From: WAPX01 sp964622075
Lineage (GTDB): Archaea > Halobacteriota > Archaeoglobi > Archaeoglobales > Archaeoglobaceae
DNA: 16,735 nt
NCBI GenBank assembly: GCA_964622075.1
Contig: CAZUMR010000027.1
Span: 1-16,735 of the forward strand
Direction of reading: 5' to 3'
Shown: piece by piece, positions 7,509 to 13,803 of the stretch
How positions within the stretch are numbered: the stretch's first letter is position 1
How the letters are laid out: each line of letters starts with the position of its first letter
Notes under the pieces: generated by a model
What the model saw: the letters and a program-made list of their open reading frames with translations, nothing else
Databases searched by the model: none
What the model was told of the DNA's origin: nothing
Translations under genes and position numbers: made by a program

Positions 7509-8474
7509 TTGGAAACCGGTATGGATTTAACAGATGCTGACATTTCAGATCAGAGCCCGGAATTGAGCCGGGAAGAGCTGAGCCGGGGAGAAAGTGCACG
7601 CTTAGAGGACAGCATATACGATGAACTTCTGAAGGAGGGATTGAAAGATGGCAGCGAATTGAGAGAGCTGAAAGATCCTGTAAAGATGCTCGTGGACATG
7701 GCAAGGAGGGGAGAAATAGATCCCTGGAACATAGACGTTGTGGAAGTTGCGGACAGATTTCTTGAGGAGCTTGAGAGAGCAAAAAAACTCGATCTGAGAA
7801 TTTCTGGCAGGGTTCTGCTGTACGCTGCCATACTTGTAAGAATGAAAGCAGAAATTCTTGCTGAAGAGGCAATTCTTCCAGAACAGGAAGAACAGCACTC
7901 GCATGAAAATGAGCTGAATCTGGATTTTCCCGAACCGGAATTTATGGATCTCGATTTCCCAGAGGAATACCCCTCCCATCCAGCCTGTGATGTAAGTGAG
8001 GATGGTGGAGAGAGATACAGAGATTCAGAGCATGATAGTCTTTCCGGTGTTATTGAGATTGAAGACGAGGTGATAGCCTACCTGATGAAACCCCACAGAA
8101 AGGTCAGGAGGTTCACAACACTGAAGGACTTGCTCAAAGAGTTAAAAAAGGCTGAAAACGTGAAAAAGAAGAAGAAAAAGCCAGTAGAGGACGTTAAAAA
8201 AAGAATTCTTGAAACTCCACACGAAGAGGACATGGAAGAAACGATATCGAGAGTCGAAAAGGAGCTTGAGAGGCTTTTCGAGAAGAAAGGATTCGTACTG
8301 TTTTCCGAACTCGTTAGCGGGAGAGAGATTAAGGAAACTCTATCTTACTACGTCTCCCTGCTTTACCTGTCCTTCAGAAAGAAGATCGAAATCGAGCAGG
8401 AAAGAATTTACGAGGATGACATACTGGTTAAAAAATATACTGTTAAAAATATACTGGATAAAAAAGGTAAGTAA
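7509..8474 (+). CDS. scpA: Kleisin subunit of condensin, ScpA
   Basis: ScpA is the kleisin that bridges the two SMC heads. The N-terminal SMC-binding helices are seen at residues 56-118 (DPVKMLVDMARRGEIDPWNI onward, then RISGRVLLYAAILVRMKAE). A C-terminal winged helix covers about 245-306 (EKKGFVLFSELVSG, then ETLSYYVSLLYLSFRKK). At 321 residues it is long for an archaeal ScpA. The extra length is an acidic N-terminal extension of about 50 residues and an acidic linker (about 120-190) with a repeated LDFPE motif and a lysine run at about 219-225. TTG 7509 is chosen because GGGGTG lies 6 bases upstream; ATG 7521 would remove four residues. The gene follows smc by 13 bp. Its last codons contain a short near-perfect DNA duplication. 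Confidence 0.92.
   Translation: METGMDLTDADISDQSPELSREELSRGESARLEDSIYDELLKEGLKDGSELRELKDPVKMLVDMARRGEIDPWNIDVVEVADRFLEELERAKKLDLRISGRVLLYAAILVRMKAEILAEEAILPEQEEQHSHENELNLDFPEPEFMDLDFPEEYPSHPACDVSEDGGERYRDSEHDSLSGVIEIEDEVIAYLMKPHRKVRRFTTLKDLLKELKKAENVKKKKKKPVEDVKKRILETPHEEDMEETISRVEKELERLFEKKGFVLFSELVSGREIKETLSYYVSLLYLSFRKKIEIEQERIYEDDILVKKYTVKNILDKKGK
8428..8456 (+). repeat. Near-perfect 14/15-bp tandem repeat in the scpA 3' end
   Basis: TTAAAAAATATACTG (8428-8442) is followed at once by TTAAAAATATACTG (8443-8456). They differ by one A in a homopolymer, and the block is flanked by a further ATACTGG. Because the unit is not a multiple of three, the two copies encode different residues (VKKYT and VKNIL). 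Confidence 0.75.
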
Positions 8475-8532
8475 CAAAAAGAATAAAAAGATAAGCAAAT
8501 AGCAAGTAAATAAATAAATTTAAGTATGCAGC
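8475..8532 (+). promoter_or_regulatory. A-rich scpA-scpB spacer with possible promoter
   Basis: This 58-bp spacer is almost free of G and C and ends with a TAAATAAATAAATTT stretch (8507-8521) before ATG 8533. There is no ribosome binding site at that ATG, so scpB may be read from its own short or leaderless transcript. The AT-richness prevents placing one TATA box with certainty. Confidence 0.35.
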
Positions 8533-9105
8533 ATGTCCTCAGCCAGTACAAATCAGGAATCTGTGGAGAATGAAAAAGTTGTCAGGATAGTTGAGGCTAT
8601 CCTCTTCACCTCTCCGGAGCCAATTTCCCCGGCGAAGATAGCAAGAATTTCGGGAGTGAATGCAAAAAACGTAAGGGAGGCTCTAAACAGGCTACTGAAG
8701 GAATATGAAGAAAGAGATACTGCAATAGAGATAATAGAAGTTGCTGGAAAGTTTGCCATGAGAGTTAAACCAGAGTACCACAGTTACGTTGACAGGTTTA
8801 GAGAGGTGGACATGGAAAGGGGATTGCTAAGGACTCTGGCTGTAATAGCGTTAAGGCAACCGATAAAGGTATCGGAGCTTGTTAGGATCAGGGGAAACAG
8901 GTGCTACGAACATGTAAAAAGGCTGGAAGAGCTCGGATTTGTAAAAGCAGAGAAGTCCGGAAAAACGAAGATTCTGACGACAACGAGGAAGTTTGCAGAG
9001 TACTTTGGTCTGAAATCGGGAAGTCCAGAGGATGTCAGGGAATTTCTCAGAAGAGCAGCAAAGAGAGATGCCGAGCTGGAAAAATATATACGTGATAAAA
9101 CGTGA
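8533..9105 (+). CDS. scpB: Condensin subunit ScpB
   Basis: ScpB binds the ScpA linker as a dimer and stabilises the SMC-kleisin ring. The 190-residue product shows two consecutive winged-helix domains: one at about 17-92 (VRIVEAILFTSPEPISPAKIA onward, then VAGKFAMRVKPEY) and one at about 95-160 (GLLRTLAVIALRQPIKVSEL onward, then LEELGFVKAEKSGKTKILTTT). These segments match the family closely. ATG 8533 has no ribosome binding site, and a second ATG at 8526 is out of frame. The A-rich spacer may hold a promoter. The stop TGA overlaps the start of the next gene as TGATG, so that gene is translationally coupled. The Thr- and Lys-rich C-terminus contains no unusual domain. Confidence 0.93.
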   Translation: MSSASTNQESVENEKVVRIVEAILFTSPEPISPAKIARISGVNAKNVREALNRLLKEYEERDTAIEIIEVAGKFAMRVKPEYHSYVDRFREVDMERGLLRTLAVIALRQPIKVSELVRIRGNRCYEHVKRLEELGFVKAEKSGKTKILTTTRKFAEYFGLKSGSPEDVREFLRRAAKRDAELEKYIRDKT

Positions 9106-9842
9106 TGATTTCAGAGATGCTGCCACTGGATCTAACAGCAGGTTGTGTTAGGTGGATCTGTGAGAGGCTTGAATTCAGAAACCTGACGAGCGAGGAGGAA
9201 GTTGAAAGGCTGGCTATCAGATATCTGTTAAGGGAAGATCCTCGATTTAATTCCGTCCACGAGTTTGTTTCCTCTGTCAGGAAGGCTATTTTTGAAGAGC
9301 CCATATCTCTGAGCTGCTTCTTCCCGGACAGAGTGGAGAGGGATGAGGGGACACTGTACGCAAGGCATGCAGGGAAAAGAGTGGATGGTGTGGCTGTAAA
9401 GGAGATGCTCGAAGCAAGAAGAGTTCTCGACTCGCAGGAGATAGTTAAATCCGTTCTATCGGAGTTTTTCGGTGTTGAGGGTGTGGAAGACGGTGTTTTG
9501 CTTAGGTTTGATAGAAAAAACTGCAGATACACGGTGTTTGTGTCAACTGTAAGAGAACTGTTCGAGGACATAGACTTTCACATGACTCTTGCAGGAGAAG
9601 AGAGACACGTCGTCGTTTTGCTTACTGAAAAGACACCTTTACCTTTTATAGCGTTTTTCAGGCAGTATTCTGAAACTGTCAGAAGGGCTGGAGTCCTTAT
9701 CTGGGTCGTTGATGTGGAGAGGGAGAGTGTTGACCCATTCATAGGCTACCCGCCGGAAAAGGAGCTTATAGGCAGGTTTAGAAATCCAAAACTCGCGACG
9801 AAAATAGAGTCCCTGTGGAGAGTGAACGTAAAGGATTTCTGA
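9105..9842 (+). CDS. Uncharacterised protein coupled to scpB
   Basis: I do not recognise this family. The 245-residue product is soluble, with no signal peptide or membrane helix. Its N-terminal half is mostly helical and acidic (LTSEEEVERLAIRYLLRED, EPISLSCFFPD). Residues about 140-205 look like alternating strands and a helix: YTVFVST, HVVVLLTE, then FIAFFRQYSETVRRA, then GVLIWVVDVE. This could be a small Rossmann-like or nuclease-like core, but I see no diagnostic catalytic motif. ATG 9105 overlaps the scpB stop in TGATG; GTG 9102 and ATG 9117 are alternatives. The coupling to scpB suggests a role with the SMC-ScpAB complex. The gene ends at a T-rich terminator. It is certainly coding by codon pattern and context; its function is unknown. 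Confidence 0.85.
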   Translation: MISEMLPLDLTAGCVRWICERLEFRNLTSEEEVERLAIRYLLREDPRFNSVHEFVSSVRKAIFEEPISLSCFFPDRVERDEGTLYARHAGKRVDGVAVKEMLEARRVLDSQEIVKSVLSEFFGVEGVEDGVLLRFDRKNCRYTVFVSTVRELFEDIDFHMTLAGEERHVVVLLTEKTPLPFIAFFRQYSETVRRAGVLIWVVDVERESVDPFIGYPPEKELIGRFRNPKLATKIESLWRVNVKDF

Positions 9843-9874
9843 TCTTTTGTTTTTTATTTAGATCTTAACAGCAT
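9843..9874. terminator. Terminator between convergent genes
   Basis: CTTTTGTTTTTTATTTAG directly after the stop at 9842 is an oligo-T tract on the plus strand. It is enclosed by GATCT (9841-9845) and AGATC (9860-9864), which can pair. It should stop transcription of the SMC cluster before the convergent metalloprotease gene. Confidence 0.55.
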
Positions 9875-10843
9875 TCAAATATCCAGCTTTGACAGCTTTG
9901 ATAGCTTTTTTATCCTATTTTCAATTGAAGGATGATCACTTAGGATTTCCGAGAATTTTGATGTATGTCCTTTTGAGTTGCTTAATTCACTCATTTTTTT
10001 CAATGCTGAAATCATTACATCTCTACCTACAATCTTAGCTCCAGTTAAGTCAGCTTCATACTCAAACTTTCTATTTATAGCTCTCAGTATTAGGTCTATA
10101 AACCACGCAACACCGAATGCAATTATGAGTGCATCAACTATTCCCGCTTTGCGAATAAGCAGTAAAGCAACTGTTATCTCAATGGCAACTACAAACAAAC
10201 TCCCCAAGAAAAGTTTTAGAGTGTGCCTTCTTTGAGCGTGTGCAACTTCATGAGCAATAACTCCCACAAGTTCTCCGATTTCTAAAGCGGATAACAATCT
10301 TTCTGTAACAAATATCCTGAACTTTTTTAAACCAACTAGATATGCGTTCACTTCCGCAATCCCCATTCCATTATCTAAGAGATAAACACCGTCAATGTGT
10401 ACATTCAGCTTACTCTCTAATTGTCTTAAAGCACTGAGGATCCCCCGTTCAGTTACAGGCTTTAATTTTCTCAGTGACGGCGAAAATTCTATCATGTTTA
10501 CCAGCGTTAGGAAAACTATCGGCATTAATATATAAAGTACAACTATAATTTCTGGATTGCTAATCTTCTCTTTAGAAAAAATGATTCGTCCAAAACAGAT
10601 GACGGGCGAAATAAGGATCAATGTAACAGCAACAATCTTAAGCAGTTCCTTTACAAACTCAAATGCGCTCATATCGATATCGAGAAATATATTGGACAAT
10701 TTTAGATACAAAAACGATGAAAAAATTACAGTAGCTACCATCGCTAAAGTTGCAAACCATATATCCTCAATGAATATCCACTCCATTGAACTTGCAATAA
10801 TTCCTAAAAGAATGATAGCTCCAAGCAAATTATTCGACTTCAT
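9875..10843 (-). CDS. M48-family membrane metalloprotease (HtpX-like)
   Basis: The 322-residue product is a membrane zinc endopeptidase of the M48 (HtpX/Ste24) group, which degrades misfolded membrane proteins. The zinc motif HEVAH is at 198-202 and the third ligand is Glu261 in EYEADLTGA. A substrate-groove segment NAYLVGLKKFRIFVTERLL lies at 166-184, and HPSIENRIKKL sits near the C-terminus. About four membrane helices precede the catalytic domain (7-25, 29-50, 66-88, 98-116) and two follow HEVAH (211-230, 236-254). The N-terminal membrane part is longer than in bacterial HtpX. Sampled 60-base blocks inside the gene have about 30-40% GC against roughly 45-50% in neighbours, so it may have been acquired. 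ATG 10843 follows a possible TATA box (10872-10883), giving a short leader. Confidence 0.88.
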   Translation of the reverse strand: MKSNNLLGAIILLGIIASSMEWIFIEDIWFATLAMVATVIFSSFLYLKLSNIFLDIDMSAFEFVKELLKIVAVTLILISPVICFGRIIFSKEKISNPEIIVVLYILMPIVFLTLVNMIEFSPSLRKLKPVTERGILSALRQLESKLNVHIDGVYLLDNGMGIAEVNAYLVGLKKFRIFVTERLLSALEIGELVGVIAHEVAHAQRRHTLKLFLGSLFVVAIEITVALLLIRKAGIVDALIIAFGVAWFIDLILRAINRKFEYEADLTGAKIVGRDVMISALKKMSELSNSKGHTSKFSEILSDHPSIENRIKKLSKLSKLDI

Positions 10844-10896
10844 CTCTTACTCGCCATACTGTAGATATCCTGAAAATAAATGCTACCCGGCATCAA

Positions 10897-11643
10897 TCAC
10901 TCAACTATCTCATCAAGACTGTCCGGAGCGTCGGCAAACGTTTTCAGACATTCAGCCTCAATAAAGTGTAACGTTCTCGCAAGAATTACAAGGGAGTGCA
11001 AACCTTTTCCACTAAAGTCCCTGAGTTTGCTAAGCATATCACACTTCATTTTTACATTTCCTCCAGCGTCGCTGATTGCTACTGCATACCAGTCCTCCAT
11101 TCCTGCTTTGAACAGGAGTTCAATGGCCTCAGGAACCTTCATCTCAGGATTCAGATCGAGGAGCAGAAGGGTGTGGGCGTTTATACTCCAGTTACTCCTG
11201 ACAACATTGACGGGATAGGAAGAAACTACACTGCCAAGTGGCCAGCTGACGGTAGCGGTCTTACCAAACCTGTAAAACTGAAGACCCGTAACGCACACAG
11301 CTGAAGATATACTCGAGCCATGAATAACTCTGACTTTCACTCCTGCCTTCTCCGCTTCAAGTTTAAGGGAAGAGTGTGTTGTGGCAACCATCGGGTCTCC
11401 GGGGACGAGTATAACCACGTCTCTTTTTGCAGCTTCTTCAACAATTTTTTTAGCGTTCTCTTCAAGGTCGCTCCTTGACAGGAATTTTACCTCCCTCCCA
11501 AGTATCTCCTCCAGCCTGTCCATCCCCTCAACCCTTGAAGTGTATGCCTCAGCGTAAACCGCATCAGCCCTCCTGCAAGCCTCAAGTGCCTTCAGAGACA
11601 TGTCCATGATGTCGTGAATGCCGATTCCTGCAAGAGTTAGCAA
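10897..11643 (-). CDS. dph5: Diphthine synthase
   Basis: Dph5 (DphB) uses S-adenosylmethionine to trimethylate the modified histidine of elongation factor 2 on the way to diphthamide. The 248-residue product has the family hallmarks: N-terminal LTLAGIGIHDIMDMSLKALE, DAVYAEAYTS, the cofactor-pocket segment LVPGDPMVATTHSSL (about 80-93), the HGSSISSAV segment, and C-terminal HSLVILARTLHFIEAECL. The start is TTG 11643. It is supported by GAGGTG 7 bases upstream (11651-11656) and by alignment of the family N-terminus, and no ATG lies nearby. tatC ends 61 bp upstream on the same strand, so the two may be co-transcribed, although AT-rich sequence at 11657-11690 could be a separate promoter. Confidence 0.95.
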   Translation of the reverse strand: MLTLAGIGIHDIMDMSLKALEACRRADAVYAEAYTSRVEGMDRLEEILGREVKFLSRSDLEENAKKIVEEAAKRDVVILVPGDPMVATTHSSLKLEAEKAGVKVRVIHGSSISSAVCVTGLQFYRFGKTATVSWPLGSVVSSYPVNVVRSNWSINAHTLLLLDLNPEMKVPEAIELLFKAGMEDWYAVAISDAGGNVKMKCDMLSKLRDFSGKGLHSLVILARTLHFIEAECLKTFADAPDSLDEIVE

Positions 11644-11650
11644 GCTTTTT

Positions 11651-11656
11651 CACCTC
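11651..11656 (-). promoter_or_regulatory. dph5 ribosome binding site before a TTG start
   Basis: GAGGTG on the minus strand lies 7 bases before TTG 11643 and fixes that rare start codon. Confidence 0.7.
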
Positions 11657-11704
11657 TTTATATTTAATTATACTTGATGCTACTTAATGCAGCAAACGTA
11701 ACCC

Positions 11705-12571
11705 TCAGGCTTCAGCCTCAACACCTTCAGCCTTGACTGCACGGTTTAGCTCTTCCATCTCCTTCTTTATCCTTTTCCTGTAAACGATCTTTGTCACAGC
11801 CAGACTGATGCCGAAGAACAGAACCATCGGAATTGCAACCATCATCTGGGTCAAAACGTCGGGTGGCGTTATTATTGCAGCTATCGTAAATATGGCAACA
11901 ACAACGTGCCTCCAGTAGTATTTTATAGTCGAATACTTTACAATCCCGTTGCCAACGAGCAGAATCATGATGAGAGGCATCTGAAATACAAGCCCGAAAA
12001 CGAGCAGCATTTTCACGACAAACATAACGAAGTCAGATATTGTATAGTAGGATAGCACACCCTCGCTCTGGGCCATGTGGAACAGAAACTTCATGAATAT
12101 TGGCAGCATTACCACATAGCCGTAAGCAACTCCGGCAATGAAGAGCAAAACTGAGGCGATTCCATACTTTACAGCCTGACCTCTGGAGAATTCAAAATCT
12201 TTTAAAAGATCTGTCCTTTCCTTGAGTGTTCTGTAAGCTATGTAGAGGATGTAGGGTATGGCCGCCACTATTCCCAAGGCTAAGGAGATTTTCATTTTCA
12301 GCATAAATCCTTCAAGAGGAGTTCTATAAATCAGCTCTGCACCTTTAGGTAACAGATCATGCTTTATTTTCATTATGAGAGGGTCAGCTATGAAGGCGAA
12401 GCTGATAAACCAGACTGCGAGCACTATGGCAAAAACTCTCAGGAGTTTCTGCCTTATCATTACAAGTATTTCCGCAAGTTCCGTTAGCGTAAATTCCCCG
12501 CTGCTCACTTCCACGCAATAATTCCGGAGGTTATTTAAAACTTGGTCTGAACCTGATTTGAGCAAGCTCAT
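11705..12571 (-). CDS. tatC: Twin-arginine translocase subunit TatC (divergent)
   Basis: TatC is the membrane receptor for twin-arginine signal peptides of folded exported proteins. The 288-residue product has six predicted membrane helices (about 43-62, 91-113, 135-158, 180-205, 222-236, 241-263). Family motifs include RTPLEGFMLKMK (83-94), LKERTDLL (116-123), and TPPDVLTQ (235-242) before the last helix. It is divergent at key sites. Compared from memory with E. coli TatC, Glu15 of HLIELRKRL corresponds to Met38 in VMIRQKL, and Glu170 of FEVP to Gln197 in FQMP. Glu103 (Glu118 here) and Asp211 (Asp238 here) are retained. The N-terminus is about 23 residues longer than in E. coli, and the C-terminus is acidic. 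ATG 12571 has only AGG close to it. No tatA gene is in the window. Confidence 0.92.
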   Translation of the reverse strand: MSLLKSGSDQVLNNLRNYCVEVSSGEFTLTELAEILVMIRQKLLRVFAIVLAVWFISFAFIADPLIMKIKHDLLPKGAELIYRTPLEGFMLKMKISLALGIVAAIPYILYIAYRTLKERTDLLKDFEFSRGQAVKYGIASVLLFIAGVAYGYVVMLPIFMKFLFHMAQSEGVLSYYTISDFVMFVVKMLLVFGLVFQMPLIMILLVGNGIVKYSTIKYYWRHVVVAIFTIAAIITPPDVLTQMMVAIPMVLFFGISLAVTKIVYRKRIKKEMEELNRAVKAEGVEAEA

Positions 12572-12582
12572 CCTGATTCAAG

Positions 12583-12630
12583 CTCAATTGAGTTTTTCAA
12601 AAAAGTTAATAGAAATCGTAAGAAATCGTA
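12583..12630. repeat. Direct repeat and palindrome between divergent promoters
   Basis: AGAAATCGTA occurs twice in perfect tandem (12611-12630), and CTCAATTGAG (12583-12592) is a perfect 10-bp palindrome. They lie in the 95-bp region between tatC and the divergent membrane protein gene. A TATA-like CTATTAAC for tatC (minus strand, near 12608) and a weaker AGTAGATAT for the plus-strand gene (near 12637) flank the tandem repeat, so a regulator binding there could affect both. The function is inferred. Confidence 0.5.
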
Positions 12631-12666
12631 AAGTAGATATCCTGCCTGTGCTGATTAATAAAGACC

Positions 12667-13068
12667 ATGAACGAAATTACCTGTGCTCTATTTCTTTCAA
12701 CCATGGTCCCAGGATTTATCCTGCTTGTCCTGTTTATGCGATACAGAACTTTCGACAGAAGTGTTGTCAGGAGGTGTCTTGCAATATCCACGTTTGTTCT
12801 GTTCGCCTTCTGCTTTTCCTACACCATTTTTTCTGATGAAGTGGACATTTCATTAAAAGTCGGTCTGCTTGAGGATCTCACCTGGCTTGTAGCAGTTGTT
12901 TTCGGATTTTACTTTGGACACAGAGTTATTGATAACTGGAACATGTTAAAATTCATAGAAAAAAATCCAGATCTGCTCACAGGTTTCTCAGGGCAAAAAA
13001 CTGAAGGTATAGCTGAGGGTATAGCTGAGAGCAGAGCTAAGAACGGAGAAACTATCAGAAGGCTTTAA
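12667..13068 (+). CDS. Small three-helix membrane protein, unknown function
   Basis: I do not recognise this family. The 133-residue product has three likely membrane helices: about 6-24 (CALFLSTMVPGFILLVLFM), 37-55 (CLAISTFVLFAFCFSYTIF) and 71-88 (LTWLVAVVFGFYFGHRVI). A short polar C-terminal tail follows, containing GIAEGIAES encoded by a perfect 12-bp tandem repeat (13006-13029). The motif FGFYFGHR resembles that of many small membrane proteins of unrelated annotation and does not assign a function. ATG 12667 has no ribosome binding site, and a weak TATA-like element about 30 bases upstream would allow a leaderless transcript. It is divergent from tatC and stands before porG on the same strand, but porG has its own promoter. 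Confidence 0.75.
   Translation: MNEITCALFLSTMVPGFILLVLFMRYRTFDRSVVRRCLAISTFVLFAFCFSYTIFSDEVDISLKVGLLEDLTWLVAVVFGFYFGHRVIDNWNMLKFIEKNPDLLTGFSGQKTEGIAEGIAESRAKNGETIRRL
13006..13029 (+). repeat. 12-bp tandem repeat inside the membrane protein gene
   Basis: GGTATAGCTGAG is repeated twice without mismatch and encodes GIAE-GIAE in the hydrophilic tail. The unit length keeps the frame. Confidence 0.85.
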
Positions 13069-13070
13069 AC

Positions 13071-13107
13071 GACAATAGACAATAGACAACAATAAACAAT
13101 GACAAAA
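13071..13107 (+). repeat. GACAATA repeats upstream of the por promoter
   Basis: GACAATA occurs twice in perfect tandem (13071-13084), and degenerate copies (GACAACAATAAACAAT, GACAAAA) continue to 13107, directly against the TATA box of porG. They could be an upstream activator site or a simple slippage tract. Confidence 0.6.
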
Positions 13108-13153
13108 TTTATTAAACTCGTTCACGTTATTTGTCGCAAAAGACCTTGGGGGG
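13101..13153 (+). promoter_or_regulatory. por operon promoter and ribosome binding site
   Basis: ACAAAA (BRE-like, to 13107) is followed by TTTATTAAA (13108-13116), which predicts a transcription start near 13137. A G6 ribosome binding site lies at 13148-13153. The six bases ATTTTT that follow, and the spacing, are the same as in front of the porA ATG (14106-14120). The triplet at the expected start position is ATT (13160), not ATG. Confidence 0.6.
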
Positions 13154-13171
13154 ATTTTTATTCTACTGGAA

Positions 13172-13765
13172 GTGAGGTTTCATGGTAGGGGTGGTCAGGG
13201 AGTCGTCACTTCGGCAGATGTCTTAGCTGTGGCAGCATTCAAAGAGGGCTTCTACACACTCTCTTTCCCAACATTCGGTGCAGAGAAAAGGGGAACACCT
13301 GTGGCTTCTTTTCTCAGAGTTTCAGATAGGCCAGTGGTTTTGAGGGACGAAATATACGAGCCTGATTACGTCGTAATTCTTGATCCAACAGTCATGGAGT
13401 CCGTAAACGTGGTTTCCGGACTTAAAGAGGGAGGTTTTGTCGTTGCAAATTATCCAAGAGAGAAGGAGCTCGAGGAGAAGCTTGGAGTTAAGGTATTTGC
13501 AATAAACGCGACCAAGCTTGCAATGGAGCACCTTGGGAGACCGATTACAAACACGGTGATGGTTGGTGCTTTTGCAGGAGTTACAGGACTCGTAAAGCTT
13601 GAAACTCTGAGGGAAACTATTCTCGAGTGGTTCTCAAAGAAGGGAGAGGAGATAGCCAAGAAGAATGCTGACCTCGTTGAAACAGCATACAGGATGCTTG
13701 AAGAAAGGAGAGACGAAGTAAGAGAGAGTGGACTCAAGCTGCCAGAACTGGTTTTGCAGAAGTGA
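13172..13765 (+). CDS. porG: Pyruvate:ferredoxin oxidoreductase gamma subunit
   Basis: PorG is the gamma subunit of the four-subunit enzyme that oxidatively decarboxylates pyruvate with CoA to acetyl-CoA and reduces ferredoxin. RFHGRGGQGVVTSADVLA at the N-terminus, TFGAEKRGTPV, and NTVMVGAFAGVTG are family hallmarks. From GTG 13172, the first canonical start codon, the product has 197 residues. That start lies 18 bases from the ribosome binding site at 13148-13153. It also lacks the few residues that usually precede RFHGRGGQG. The frame is open upstream, and initiation at ATT 13160 (or CTG 13166) would give a normal N-terminus of about 201 residues with ideal spacing. It is the first gene of porGDAB. 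The family also includes 2-ketoisovalerate enzymes, so the substrate is probable, not proven. Confidence 0.92.
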   Translation: MRFHGRGGQGVVTSADVLAVAAFKEGFYTLSFPTFGAEKRGTPVASFLRVSDRPVVLRDEIYEPDYVVILDPTVMESVNVVSGLKEGGFVVANYPREKELEEKLGVKVFAINATKLAMEHLGRPITNTVMVGAFAGVTGLVKLETLRETILEWFSKKGEEIAKKNADLVETAYRMLEERRDEVRESGLKLPELVLQK

Positions 13766-13803
13766 GCGACTAAAGGAGTTGAGTATTTAAGGAGTGTGAT
13801 ACG

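Noticed and set aside
13069..13171. A possible small RNA or riboswitch before porG
   Set aside because: The predicted transcript leader is only about 20 bases and I see no stable pairing. The sequence is explained by a promoter and repeats.
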